A DNA stretch of 64,000 bases, from positions 62,001-126,000 of the forward strand of contig NZ_JAGHQT010000001.1 of the NCBI RefSeq assembly GCF_017744155.1, read 5' to 3'. Origin of the DNA: Endozoicomonas sp. G2_1. GTDB taxonomy: Bacteria; Pseudomonadota; Gammaproteobacteria; Enterobacterales; Alteromonadaceae. A model generated the notes under the pieces. The model was given only the letters and a program-made list of their open reading frames with translations. It searched no databases and had not been told where the DNA came from. Shown piece after piece: positions 36,505 through 45,474 of the stretch (its first letter is position 1; every line of letters begins with the position of its first letter). Both the position numbers and the translations under genes were made by a program.

Positions 36505-37815
36505 ATGAAAACCAATAGAATTGTTACCCTCAAAACTCATGATGTTAGATTTCCAACCTCAGAAAACTTAGACGGCTCTGACGCTATCAACAAAGATCCC
36601 GATTACTCTGCAGCCTACGTCGAGTTAACAACCGAACAAGGCGATAAAGGTTACGGCCTTGTCTTCACCATAGGTCGTGGTAATGACATTTGCTGCCAAG
36701 CCATTGAAAGTATGAAACATTTAGTCGTTGGCTACGATTTTAGCGATATCAAAGCTAATATCAGTGAATTTTATGACTCACTAAGAGCGGATAGTCAGTT
36801 AAGATGGTTAGGCCCTGAAAAGGGTGTCATTCACATGGCTGCTGGAGCGATAGTTAACGCGGCATGGGATATGTGGGCTCGCGCAGAACAAAAGCCTTTG
36901 TGGCGCTTACTGGCCGATATGAGTGCCGAGCAATTCATCAATTGTTTAGACTTTAGATACGTTACCGATGTCTTAACCAAACAAGAAGCGCTGGCTATGG
37001 TGAAAAAAAATCAAGCGAGCAAAAACGAGCGTATCAAGTATATTGAAGAAAACGGCTATCCATCGTATACCACATCTGCCGGTTGGTTGGGTTACAGTGA
37101 TGAAAAACTAAAAAGACTGGCCAAAGAAGCAGTAGGTCAAGGCTTTAAGCACATCAAACTCAAAGTTGGTGTCGACTTACAAGAAGATATTCGTCGATGT
37201 ACTATTGCCCGTGAAGTAATTGGCAATGACGTTAAACTGATGATTGACGCCAACCAAAATTGGGAAGTCGATCAAGCTATCGATTGGATTAACGAACTCG
37301 CCTTTACAAATCCGTGGTTTATTGAAGAGCCCACAAGCCCAGACGATATTTTCGGTCACAAAAAAATCAAGGACAATATTGGCAAGGTAAAAGTTGCCAC
37401 GGGTGAACATTGTCAAAACCGGATTATTTTCAAACAGTTTATAGCCAATAATGCGTTAGACATCGTACAAATTGACTCTTGTCGCCTCGCCAGTATCAAC
37501 GAAATATTAACCGTGTATCTGATCGCCGCGAAATACGGCAAACCTGTTTGTCCTCACGCAGGTGGCGTTGGTTTATGCGAATATGTACAACATTTATCAA
37601 TGATTGACTACGTGCAAATATCAGCTGATTTAACCGATCGAGTGGTTGAGTTTGTCGACCACCTACACGAACATTTCGAAAACCCGTGTAAAATTGTGAA
37701 CGGTGCCTATGCCGCGCCAACGCAGCCGGGCTACAGCATAAAAATGTTTGACGATTCAATTGCCGCATACACCTACCCACAAGGTAGCGAGTGGCAAAAA
37801 CGGCTAAACAGATAA
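36505..37815 (+). CDS. L-fuconate dehydratase (enolase superfamily)
   Basis: 436 residues, matching characterised L-fuconate dehydratases. Enolase-superfamily residues are in order: KLKVG (general base Lys), DANQNW, EEPTSPDD and ATGEHC for the metal ligands, and CPHAGGVGLCEYVQH (catalytic His). It dehydrates L-fuconate to 2-keto-3-deoxy-L-fuconate in non-phosphorylating L-fucose breakdown. No fucose dehydrogenase, lactonase, aldolase or transporter lies near, so the gene is an orphan here. A GGAACA ribosome site precedes the ATG. Confidence 0.9.
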   Translation: MKTNRIVTLKTHDVRFPTSENLDGSDAINKDPDYSAAYVELTTEQGDKGYGLVFTIGRGNDICCQAIESMKHLVVGYDFSDIKANISEFYDSLRADSQLRWLGPEKGVIHMAAGAIVNAAWDMWARAEQKPLWRLLADMSAEQFINCLDFRYVTDVLTKQEALAMVKKNQASKNERIKYIEENGYPSYTTSAGWLGYSDEKLKRLAKEAVGQGFKHIKLKVGVDLQEDIRRCTIAREVIGNDVKLMIDANQNWEVDQAIDWINELAFTNPWFIEEPTSPDDIFGHKKIKDNIGKVKVATGEHCQNRIIFKQFIANNALDIVQIDSCRLASINEILTVYLIAAKYGKPVCPHAGGVGLCEYVQHLSMIDYVQISADLTDRVVEFVDHLHEHFENPCKIVNGAYAAPTQPGYSIKMFDDSIAAYTYPQGSEWQKRLNR

Positions 37816-37946
37816 AGGCAATGTTAGCTAAAGCAGAAATTGTACTGTATGGGCAATAATCACTTAATAACGAATACCCAGTGCCCGATATAAGACAATC
37901 TATCGGGCTTACCCTAGCCAACCTTGGTCTTTAAAAACTTTTTAAC

Positions 37947-38414
37947 ATGGACAATTGGGAAAACAAGATTAAACAAGCGCAATTTGCCTTTGAGAAACAA
38001 CAGTTTGACAAGGCGATAAAACTAAGCGGCCAAGCCCTAACCATGGCAAGTCGTGCATTTAGCCAAGTTGCTGTAGGTGATATTCAAAAAGCAATCGCAA
38101 CTATTGTAATTAGCTACTTTAGCTTGGCTGACGGATATTTGGCAATTGAATCACACGACAAAGTATTAAGGAGCTACCAAAATTGCCTAAGCTTTGTAAT
38201 CAAAGCAAATGACATGACTTCTAGCAGTGCCATTGACCACTCGGTTGCCATTGCTATGGCTACAGTTAAAATTGACGAAAAATGGCAAGCTTTCAAACAG
38301 CAAGGTGACCAATTCTTTGTCGCAAAAGCTAGACACTCAATAGAAAAATTTGAACGCGAACTCAAACGGTTACGCCCGTATTGTTGTCAAAAAGACAAGC
38401 AAAATATTCACTAA
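37947..38414 (+). CDS. Small helical (TPR-like) protein of unknown function
   Basis: 155 residues, all predicted helical and without a signal peptide. The first half (FEKQQFDKAIKLSGQALTMA, then YFSLADGYLAI) has the spacing of TPR helices, with further helices after. Low-GC surroundings. No family recognised. Confidence 0.65.
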   Translation: MDNWENKIKQAQFAFEKQQFDKAIKLSGQALTMASRAFSQVAVGDIQKAIATIVISYFSLADGYLAIESHDKVLRSYQNCLSFVIKANDMTSSSAIDHSVAIAMATVKIDEKWQAFKQQGDQFFVAKARHSIEKFERELKRLRPYCCQKDKQNIH

Positions 38415-38801
38415 AAATCGCTTTTGCATATCATTTACAGCCCCCTTTTCACCCTCATAAGCAGTTGAATATTAATTATTTTTACAACGGTACCTGTGGG
38501 AACAGAGCCAGAACTAAAACAAAAGTATTTTATCTTGCGCTCGAGCAAACTAAAAAACAAAACTGACTCTTTACCAAGGCTTGTAAGATGAAAAAGGCGC
38601 TAAGCACGACTGTTATATTCGCTACGGCGGCAAAATTCACATTCGCAGAGAATATAAACCTAAGCAGTATTTGTGTAACGACAGTTCAGGCAAAAATAAT
38701 TCCTTAATTACCAAGGAAGCTAGATGCACATGGAAAATAGTGAAGTGACTTTTCTACCAATCAGCTTTTTGCGATAAGAAGTGGGTATACCTTTTAATTT
38801 T
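38415..38801. other. AT-rich intergenic stretch with a short secreted-type frame
   Basis: 387 bp, AT-rich and without a convincing full-length gene. The only coding-like feature is the 39-codon frame at 38588-38707. Confidence 0.5.
38588..38707 (+). CDS. Short frame with signal-peptide-like start, possibly a gene remnant
   Basis: ATG at 38588, preceded by TTGTAAG, encodes 39 residues beginning MKKALSTTVIFATAAKFTFA. This looks like a signal peptide followed by about 20 residues including ICVTTVQAK. The body is too short for a secreted domain, so it may be a decayed gene or a very small exported protein. Confidence 0.35.
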   Translation: MKKALSTTVIFATAAKFTFAENINLSSICVTTVQAKIIP

Positions 38802-39416
38802 TTAACTTGTACATGTTTTTGCTAAGTGGGCAATATGGCCTAAAGCTCTTAATCTACCTTTTAGAATTGAAACAAAAACACCTACAGCTACTTCTTCGCC
38901 TAAAGTGGATTCAAGTTCTTTAATAAATTGCTTTTTTTCAGGGTCATGATGGTACTCCATACCATTTAACCATTGGTCTATTATTTTTTCATCGAACAAA
39001 TTTATACCGTTTATTGAAAATTGCATAAATTGGCGGTGTTCGCCATGTCGAAATAAAAGTCTCACATCTTTAATGTGTTTCGCAAATACGGTTCGAGCAA
39101 ATTTTTTCCCGAAAATGTTACAGACCTTTTCAAAAGATGCAGGTTCTTTTTTAAGGAATAGAGGTCTTGAAAGATGCAATAGTTCATATAAATCTCGATA
39201 CTCAAATTCTGTGACCTTAATAGATAGGCTCCCATTCTTAAAGCTAAATTCTTCAATCATAGGAAATGGTGACTCTAATATTTTGCATTTTAAAAGCTTA
39301 TTATAATTCTCTAAATACTCGCTTAAGACGAAGCTTTCATCCTCAGTAATATCGACAATAATCTCGCCTAAATGCTCATCTTGTTCATTAGACGCTTGGA
39401 GTTTAAACTGCTTCAT
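38802..39416 (-). CDS. Hypothetical protein of unknown function in AT-rich DNA
   Basis: 204 residues, soluble, rich in Lys, Glu, Phe and Leu. I see no catalytic or binding motif. Codon use and base composition are more AT-rich than the flanking genes, suggesting recent acquisition. An A-rich stretch precedes the ATG without a clear ribosome site. Confidence 0.65.
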   Translation of the reverse strand: MKQFKLQASNEQDEHLGEIIVDITEDESFVLSEYLENYNKLLKCKILESPFPMIEEFSFKNGSLSIKVTEFEYRDLYELLHLSRPLFLKKEPASFEKVCNIFGKKFARTVFAKHIKDVRLLFRHGEHRQFMQFSINGINLFDEKIIDQWLNGMEYHHDPEKKQFIKELESTLGEEVAVGVFVSILKGRLRALGHIAHLAKTCTS

Positions 39417-39465
39417 GACAAACCTAAAAAATTAAATTTAAGAAATAATAAAACTTGTCAATACA

Positions 39466-39493
39466 ACAAGGGCGCTCAATTGAGCGCCCTTGT
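39466..39493 (-). terminator. Terminator hairpin downstream of htpG
   Basis: ACAAGGGCGCT (39466-39476) pairs with AGCGCCCTTGT (39483-39493) around a 6-base loop, giving a GC-rich 11-bp stem about 35 bp past the htpG stop. The following bases are T-rich on the minus strand. Confidence 0.7.
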
Positions 39494-39528
39494 ATCATTT
39501 TACTTAACTAGCTTTTACTAGCTTTCTG

Positions 39529-41490
39529 TTACTTGGCTAAGCTGAGCATTAATTGATTTAAGCGGCTAACGAAAGCGGCTGGATCTTTTAAGCTGCCGCG
39601 CTCTGCTAACATCGCTTGGTCAAATAACACTTCAACCCATTGGTTAAATTGAGCGTCGTCTTGCTCATCAGCAACGTGCTTCACTAACTCGTGCTCAGCG
39701 TTAATTTCAAAAATTGGCTGTGACTCAGGTACTTCTTGCCCCACTGATGCCATTAATTTTTGCATTTGCACGCTCATGTCATTGTCGTCGGTAACAACAA
39801 CCGCTGGTGAGTCAGTTAAGCGGTTAGAGATTTTCACTTCTTTCACCTTATCGCCCAACGCGTCTTTCATGCGCTTAGCCACTGAATCAAACTCTTGCTC
39901 AAGTTTTTCTTGCGCTTCTTTAGTTTCAGCGTCGTCTAAATCACTTAAATCAACACCACCACGAGCAACAGATTGCAATTGCTTGCCATCAAACTCGGTT
40001 AAGTGGCTAACTAACCACTCGTCGATGCGGTCTGAAAGCAATAATACTTCGATGCCTTTCTTGCGGAACACTTCTAAGTGCGGGCTGTTTTTCGCAGCAT
40101 TGAAGTTATCGGCAACCACGTAGTAGATCTTATCTTGACCTTCTTTCATGCGCTCAAGGTATTCAGGTAGTGATACATTTTGTACCGCTGAATCTTCATT
40201 AGTTGAGGCAAAACGCAGTAACTTAGCAATTGCTTCTTTGTTGGCAAAATCTTCTGCTGGACCTTCTTTTAGCACTTGACCAAATTCGTTCCAGAAGCTT
40301 TGGTATTTCTCTTTGTCTTTGTTGCCAAGCTTTTCAAGCATTTTCAAGACGCGCTTAGTACAACCTTTGCGAATCGCTTGAGTGACTTTGTTGTCTTGTA
40401 AAATTTCACGCGATACGTTTAGTGGTAAATCGTTTGAGTCTAATAAACCTTTAACGAAACGCAGGTAAGTTGGCATAAACTGCTCAGCGTCATCCATAAT
40501 GAATACGCGCTGTACGTAAAGTTTTAAACCGTGCTGTTTTTCGCGGTTGTGTAAATCAAACGGCGCTTTGCTCGGTACGTAAAGTAATGAGGTGTACTCA
40601 GTTTTACCTTCTACTTTGTTGTGTTCCCAAAGTAGTGGATCAGCGTAGTCGTGAGAAACGTGCTTGTAAAATTCTTTGTACTCGTCTTCTGAAACGTCTG
40701 CTTTTTCACGCGTCCAAAGGGCCGTTGCTTTGTTAACCGCTTCCCATTTCGCTGGCACTGCATCGCGCGCTTCTATCGCTGGGCTGATAACATTGCCTTC
40801 GTCATCTTTTTGCTCTTCTTGCGCTTCAACCGCAGGCACTTCTGGCGTTAACATTTCCACTGACACAGAAATGTGATCAGAGTACTTAGTCACGATTGAC
40901 TTTAAGCGCCAGTCGTCAGCAAATTCAGTTTCGTCTTCTTTTAAGTGAAGAATAATGTCAGTACCGCGGTTTGATTTTTCAATCGCCGTTACAGTGAATT
41001 CACCTTCGCCTTCACTTGACCATTCAACGGCATCAGTAGCAGCAACGCCAGCAGCACGTGAACGCACGGTGACTTTGTCAGCAACGATAAACGCTGAGTA
41101 GAAACCAACACCAAACTGACCAATTAATTGTGAGTCAGCCGCTTGGTCACCTGATAATTTTGAGAAGAATTCAGCGGTGCCAGATTTGGCAATAGTACCT
41201 AAATGCTCAATGATTTGATCATGAGTCATACCAATACCGTTGTCAGAAATAGTGACGGTATTGTTGTCTTTGTCAGCACTTACACGAACGCGTAAATCGC
41301 CGTCGCCTTCGTATAAATCGGCATTTGAAAGCGCTTTAAAACGCAATTTGTCAGAGGCATCAGCCGCGTTAGACACTAATTCGCGCAAGAAAATTTCTTT
41401 GTTGCTGTAAAGTGAGTGGATCATAAGTTGAAGCAGTTGCTTCACTTCGGTTTGAAAACCATGAGTTTCTTGGTGACCAGTTTCAGCCAT
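39529..41490 (-). CDS. htpG: Molecular chaperone HtpG (Hsp90)
   Basis: 653 residues. The GHKL ATPase domain shows [28 protein letters not shown] and [11 protein letters not shown]; the middle and dimerisation domains follow ([12 protein letters not shown]). An acidic, Glu/Ala-rich insert near residues 220-245 makes it about 30 residues longer than E. coli HtpG. I choose the ATG at 41490 because the AAAGGAG ribosome site is 9 bases upstream of it, whereas the ATG at 41499 directly abuts that site. A sigma-32 promoter lies upstream. Confidence 0.97.
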   Translation of the reverse strand: MAETGHQETHGFQTEVKQLLQLMIHSLYSNKEIFLRELVSNAADASDKLRFKALSNADLYEGDGDLRVRVSADKDNNTVTISDNGIGMTHDQIIEHLGTIAKSGTAEFFSKLSGDQAADSQLIGQFGVGFYSAFIVADKVTVRSRAAGVAATDAVEWSSEGEGEFTVTAIEKSNRGTDIILHLKEDETEFADDWRLKSIVTKYSDHISVSVEMLTPEVPAVEAQEEQKDDEGNVISPAIEARDAVPAKWEAVNKATALWTREKADVSEDEYKEFYKHVSHDYADPLLWEHNKVEGKTEYTSLLYVPSKAPFDLHNREKQHGLKLYVQRVFIMDDAEQFMPTYLRFVKGLLDSNDLPLNVSREILQDNKVTQAIRKGCTKRVLKMLEKLGNKDKEKYQSFWNEFGQVLKEGPAEDFANKEAIAKLLRFASTNEDSAVQNVSLPEYLERMKEGQDKIYYVVADNFNAAKNSPHLEVFRKKGIEVLLLSDRIDEWLVSHLTEFDGKQLQSVARGGVDLSDLDDAETKEAQEKLEQEFDSVAKRMKDALGDKVKEVKISNRLTDSPAVVVTDDNDMSVQMQKLMASVGQEVPESQPIFEINAEHELVKHVADEQDDAQFNQWVEVLFDQAMLAERGSLKDPAAFVSRLNQLMLSLAK

Positions 41491-41574
41491 CTGAAACATC
41501 TCCTTTAAATATCAATTTAACGTATCGGGTTGAATCGCTGACCGTGTCGGCATTCAACTAAAGACTTGTTCTTG

Positions 41575-41602
41575 ATGTGGGGATAGTGAAAAGGATTTCA
41601 AG
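41575..41602 (-). promoter_or_regulatory. Sigma-32 (heat shock) promoter of htpG
   Basis: Read on the minus strand: CTTGAAA (41596-41602), a 13-bp spacer, then CCCCACAT (41575-41582). This matches the heat-shock consensus CTTGAAA-N11-16-CCCCATNT almost perfectly and predicts transcription start about 75-80 bases before the htpG ATG. Confidence 0.9.
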
Positions 41603-41639
41603 AAAAGATTTTAAGAAAAAATTTTAAGAAAAAATTTTT
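41600..41639. repeat. Three 13-bp A/T direct repeats next to the htpG promoter
   Basis: AAGAAAAGATTTT, AAGAAAAAATTTT and AAGAAAAAATTTTT follow head to tail at 41600, 41613 and 41626, directly upstream of the heat-shock -35 element (minus strand). The A/T tracts could serve as an UP element or bend DNA. Confidence 0.7.
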
Positions 41640-41779
41640 AAATTGAACAAAATCCTTTTATAAAATTACACAAGGTCGAGATTTTGCACTAATTAATAAA
41701 AAATCTTGATCAATGGCTTTGCGAGCAATGAGTAAACTGAAATTGAAACTTATAACTTTAAATAAACAGGAGAAAGTTT

Positions 41780-41899
41780 ATGTTTGGTATAGCAACGCTT
41801 GGGATCGTAGTATGTTTCACTATTTGGCTTGAGGGTGCAAACCTAGTTGAGTTCAGCTTAACTTTAATTGCAGTTTTAACATTAATTTTTTTACAATAA
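41780..41899 (+). CDS. 39-residue hydrophobic small protein
   Basis: ATG at 41780 has an excellent ribosome site (CAGGAGAAAGTTT). The product begins MFGIATLGIVVCFTIWLEG and ends LIAVLTLIFLQ, so two membrane-seeking stretches flank a short polar turn. It is divergent from htpG. Small membrane proteins of this size are common but no family is recognised. Confidence 0.55.
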   Translation: MFGIATLGIVVCFTIWLEGANLVEFSLTLIAVLTLIFLQ

Positions 41900-41960
41900 T
41901 CTATAAGCTCGAATTATGTGCAGATGCTGGTCATCTGCACATTTATGTATTTAAGGTTAT

Positions 41961-42566
41961 TTAAAGCTGGTAGTTTTTACGTCCCGTTAAAGCATGAGAA
42001 AGAGTATTACCGTCAACGTATTCAAGCTCGCCGCCAACTGGAACACCGTGAGCGATACGTGAAATAGTGACATTGTATTGTTTTGCCAGCTCAGCAATAT
42101 AATGAGCGGTCGCCTCACCTTCAACAGTCGGATTAGTGGCTAAAATCACCTCTTTAATTTCACCACCTTTGAGCTGTTTCGCTAGTAAATCTAGCCCTAA
42201 GTCCTCAGGGCCAATACCGTCAATCGGTGATAAATGCCCCATCAAGACAAAGTAACGACCTTGGTAATCACCGGTTTGCTCAATGGCGATAACATCAGCC
42301 GGCGATTCCACAACGCATATTTGCTCGGCGTATTGGCGTTTACAGCTCTGACAAATACTACACAAAGTATCTTCGGTAAAATTTCGACACTGACGACAAT
42401 GCCCTATTTCAACCATCGCTTTGCCGAGTGCTTGTGCCAGCTTTTCACCACCGTGGCGATTGCGCTCTAACAAATGAAACGCCATCCGCTGCGCAGACTT
42501 TGCGCCAACACCGGGTAAACACTTAAAAGAATCAATCAACTGCTGAACTAACGGGCTAAACTTCAT
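41961..42566 (-). CDS. recR: Recombination mediator protein RecR
   Basis: 201 residues: an N-terminal helix-hairpin-helix ([17 protein letters not shown]), a zinc finger with four cysteines ([16 protein letters not shown]), a Toprim domain ([17 protein letters not shown]) and the C-terminal [16 protein letters not shown] motif. RecR works with RecF and RecO to load RecA on gapped DNA. The usual dnaX-ybaB neighbours are absent; a kinase gene lies upstream instead. Confidence 0.97.
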   Translation of the reverse strand: MKFSPLVQQLIDSFKCLPGVGAKSAQRMAFHLLERNRHGGEKLAQALGKAMVEIGHCRQCRNFTEDTLCSICQSCKRQYAEQICVVESPADVIAIEQTGDYQGRYFVLMGHLSPIDGIGPEDLGLDLLAKQLKGGEIKEVILATNPTVEGEATAHYIAELAKQYNVTISRIAHGVPVGGELEYVDGNTLSHALTGRKNYQL

Positions 42567-42660
42567 ACTTCACACATCGCTTTAGGTAAACAAAGAGTAT
42601 TTTAGCGCGCTAGTGTAGCACAGCATTTTTGTTGCTGTTAATCCTAGCCATTGTCGAGCA

Positions 42661-44373
42661 TCAATCACTAAGCGCTTGGCCGATTACAATTAAAAGTAAA
42701 AACAAACTAGTTAGCTGCCAAAATAACAATGGATTACGCGCCATTAAAGGCGGTTTATTGCTAGCGACAAAGTGACGATTGGGCTGATGCAAATCGCGAA
42801 CAAATTCAGATAATTCTTGATAGCGTTTATAGGGTTCAATTGCCAATGCTCGCGCTAGGGTGTCATCTAGCCAAACGGGTAATTCACTGTCATCATCGAC
42901 TAACAGCTGGTAATTGTATTTTCGTTGCTTTGATAAACTGCGCTCTTGCACTAATTTATGGCTATAAGGAAAATCCCCTTTGAGCATTTGATAACAAATT
43001 ACCGCCAAGGAATAAATATCTGCACTTTGGCTGCCCTGCAGCCCCAAAAAGTACTCTGGCGCGGCGTAGCGCATGGTGCCGCGCACCGCCTGCTCAGCGC
43101 TAGCGTCCGTAACGCCAGCAATAAAGGTTGAGCCAAAGTCGATAATTTTTACCGTACCTTTGCTATCAATCATAATATTTTGCGGACGGATATCCTGATG
43201 ATACATTTCTCGCCGATGAAATGCCTGTAACCCTTTAGCAATTTGGCTAATAATATCCCGCACTTGATTCAACGACGGTTTGGGATTATCAATCAGCCAT
43301 TGTTGCAACGAGCAGCCATCGAGATATTCAGTCGCCAAATACAAATAGTTTCGCTTGCGCTCTGGCGCATGAGCCTTAACAACATGAGGGCTATTAATTC
43401 GCTTGGCAATCCAGTCTTCTAAAACAAAGTTTTCCAAGTAATCGCTGTCGTTCGCAAGCTCAGTCGATGGCGTTTTTATCACCACTTTTTCATTGCTAAC
43501 AGTATCTAATGCTAAAAATACATGGCTGCGGCTGGTAATGTGTAATTCTTGTAGAATTTGATAGCCATCAAAGTGCATGCGCGCTTTCAGTCTTGGCGGC
43601 AGCGGTAAGCTTGTCACCGCTTGTTGAATTTCATCAAGCTGATAACTCGGCAGACTTTCTACTCGTACTAACTGAACACTTAAATTGTCATCGCTACCAT
43701 TAGCAAGCGCCTGCTCAATGATGTGTTCAGCCGCTTGGTTCAAACTTGCGCTATCGGTGATCGCCTGTGCAAAAACCTGATCATCAACAAATTCATAAAC
43801 GCCATCGGTTGCCAGCACAAAAATATCGCCAAGGGCGAGTTGTTGTTGCTGATAATCAAGCTCTAGTAATTGTTCGATACCCAGGGCGCGAGTTAGGTAA
43901 CTGACTTCGGATGAAGCAACTCTGCGGTGATCTTTGGTTAAGCACGCTAATTTGTCATTGGCAAAATGATAAATGCGAGTATCACCACAATGAAACAAAT
44001 AAGCGGTATTTGACTTCAACACCAAGGCACTAAAGGTGGTAATGTAACCTTTATCCTTGTTGTAACGATGTTCACTGTTACGGGTTTGTGCATAAAGCCA
44101 GTAATTGATCGATTTCATCACTTTTTGCACTGAGGTATTTACCGACCACGTTTCAGCCGTGCAGTAATAATCTTGCAAAAAACTGTTCACCGCCGTTTGA
44201 CTGGCCTCTTGGCTAACCTTGCTTGAGCTAATACCATCGGCCATCGCCAGTACCGCGCCTTTAGCACTGAGTTCAGGCTCTTTCGGCACCTTATAACCTA
44301 TGGTGTCTTGATTAATCGCTTTAACACCTTGGCTACTAGCTTGACCGATGGTTAAAGTAAGTGGTTGTGACAT
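42661..44373 (-). CDS. Fused PP2C-type phosphatase and Ser/Thr protein kinase
   Basis: 570 residues. The PP2C domain (about 1-235) has the metal-site motifs VLAMADGISSSK, HCGDTRIYHF, LATDGVYEF and SDDNLSVQLV. The Hanks-type kinase domain (about 265-530) has the VVIKTP lysine, catalytic loop YHQDIRPQNIMI and KIIDFGSTF. A C-terminal membrane helix (about 548-567) anchors it with the catalytic domains in the cytoplasm. Both activities on one chain suggest a reversible phospho-switch. It follows the formate/nitrite channel gene; comparable kinase genes accompany nitrate/nitrite assimilation loci in pseudomonads, so regulation of nitrogen transport is inferred. Confidence 0.9.
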   Translation of the reverse strand: MSQPLTLTIGQASSQGVKAINQDTIGYKVPKEPELSAKGAVLAMADGISSSKVSQEASQTAVNSFLQDYYCTAETWSVNTSVQKVMKSINYWLYAQTRNSEHRYNKDKGYITTFSALVLKSNTAYLFHCGDTRIYHFANDKLACLTKDHRRVASSEVSYLTRALGIEQLLELDYQQQQLALGDIFVLATDGVYEFVDDQVFAQAITDSASLNQAAEHIIEQALANGSDDNLSVQLVRVESLPSYQLDEIQQAVTSLPLPPRLKARMHFDGYQILQELHITSRSHVFLALDTVSNEKVVIKTPSTELANDSDYLENFVLEDWIAKRINSPHVVKAHAPERKRNYLYLATEYLDGCSLQQWLIDNPKPSLNQVRDIISQIAKGLQAFHRREMYHQDIRPQNIMIDSKGTVKIIDFGSTFIAGVTDASAEQAVRGTMRYAAPEYFLGLQGSQSADIYSLAVICYQMLKGDFPYSHKLVQERSLSKQRKYNYQLLVDDDSELPVWLDDTLARALAIEPYKRYQELSEFVRDLHQPNRHFVASNKPPLMARNPLLFWQLTSLFLLLIVIGQALSD

Positions 44374-44408
44374 GGCGACAGCCTCTGATAAAAAAGCAAC
44401 ACGCTAAA

Positions 44409-44442
44409 AACAAACAAGCTCCCGAAAGAGAGCTTGTTTGTG
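44409..44442 (-). terminator. Rho-independent terminator between the FNT channel and kinase genes
   Basis: ACAAACAAGCT (44410-44420) pairs with AGCTTGTTTGT (44431-44441). On the minus strand the hairpin is followed by TTTTTA. It lies just after the channel gene stop, so the kinase is expressed by read-through or from its own promoter. Confidence 0.85.
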
Positions 44443-44463
44443 CGCGCTAACTGATTAGTTCAA

Positions 44464-45276
44464 TTAAGCGATTCTGCGCTCTGGTGATGTTCTTACATGG
44501 GTGAAATACAGTGGCACACCAACCAATAACAAACCGCCCACTAGGTTACCTAATGCCGTTGGCAATTCGTTCCACAATAAGTAATCTGCAACCGTGAAGT
44601 CACCACCCATGATCATTGAAAACGGGAACAAGAACATGTTAACAATTGAGTGCTCAAAGCCCATAAAGAAGAACAACATGACTGGCATCCACATCGCCGC
44701 CATTTTGCTACCTGCTGAGGTTGAAATCATGGCACCAACAACGCCCATTGACACCATCCAGTTACACAACATACCGCGAATAAAAATAGTAAACCAACCG
44801 GCAACACCATGCTCTTGATAACCGACTGTACGCGACTCACCAATGGCGCTTACTTTCTCAGCAATAGCACCGCCGTCAATCGAGTAACCATAAGTTAAAA
44901 TAAAAGACATAAAGAACGCGGTTGTTAATGCACCAGCAAAGTTACCGACAAAGACCAAGCCCCAATTGCGCATTACGCCATTAAAGGTAACTCCGGGCCG
45001 TTTATCAAATAGAGCCAAAGGCACTAAGGTAAATACGCCCGTTAACAAATCAAACTTCATTAAATACAGCATAATAAAGCCAACCGGGAACAACACTGCG
45101 CCCACTAATGGGCTACCGGTTTTAATGGCAATGGTAATGGCGAAGATTGCCGCCAAACCTAATATTGCGCCCGCCATAAAGGCGCGAATTAAGGTGTCTT
45201 TGGTTGACATAAATACTTTTTGTTCGCCAGCGTCAACCATTTTGCTGACAAATTCACTGGGTTCGATGTAAGCCAT
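44464..45276 (-). CDS. Formate/nitrite transporter (FNT) family channel
   Basis: 270 residues with six membrane helices of the FNT fold. Signature segments include the region after the first helix (AAIFAITIAIKTGSPLVGA), the LTGVFTLVPLALFD stretch, NWGLVFVGNFAGAL, GMLCNWMVSMGVV and GFEHSIVNMFLFP with the central-channel histidine. Family members conduct nitrite, formate or hydrosulfide. Next to a cyanase and a kinase of nitrate-locus type, nitrite (NirC-like) is favoured. A candidate sigma-54 promoter lies upstream. Confidence 0.9.
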   Translation of the reverse strand: MAYIEPSEFVSKMVDAGEQKVFMSTKDTLIRAFMAGAILGLAAIFAITIAIKTGSPLVGAVLFPVGFIMLYLMKFDLLTGVFTLVPLALFDKRPGVTFNGVMRNWGLVFVGNFAGALTTAFFMSFILTYGYSIDGGAIAEKVSAIGESRTVGYQEHGVAGWFTIFIRGMLCNWMVSMGVVGAMISTSAGSKMAAMWMPVMLFFFMGFEHSIVNMFLFPFSMIMGGDFTVADYLLWNELPTALGNLVGGLLLVGVPLYFTHVRTSPERRIA

Positions 45277-45330
45277 AAACTTTTCTCCCTAACGTCTTTT
45301 TAGTGTTAATACTCTACCTATAAAGTGTTC

Positions 45331-45346
45331 AGCAAAAACAACACCA
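45331..45346 (-). promoter_or_regulatory. Candidate sigma-54 promoter of the FNT channel gene
   Basis: On the minus strand TGGTGTTGTTTTTGCT fits the -24/-12 consensus TGGCAC-N5-TTGCW, with the invariant GG and GC exactly ten bases apart. Predicted start about 45 bases before the ATG. A sigma-54 activator gene lies 1 kb away. Confidence 0.6.
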
Positions 45347-45404
45347 AAACGTTAACTAATTAATATTATTGGTTTTTTATATTCTTGTATTCGTCGATTT
45401 TTAC

Positions 45405-45439
45405 TTTGGTGCACCTAGGTGATACTTGTCCGCACCAAA
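45405..45439. promoter_or_regulatory. Inverted repeat TTTGGTGC-N19-GCACCAAA, candidate activator site
   Basis: TTTGGTGC (45405-45412) and GCACCAAA (45432-45439) are perfect inverted repeats with an inner CACCTAGGTG palindrome. The site is about 60-95 bp upstream of the predicted sigma-54 promoter, the usual range for enhancer-binding activators. It is also just downstream of cynS, but lacks the T tract of a terminator. Confidence 0.5.
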
Positions 45440-45474
45440 AAACCGCACTACTGGTATGGTCATAAAACGGAGTC

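Noticed and set aside
45405-45439. The TTTGGTGC dyad as terminator of cynS
   Set aside because: The spacer is 19 bases and no T run follows on the cynS strand; an operator reading fits better.
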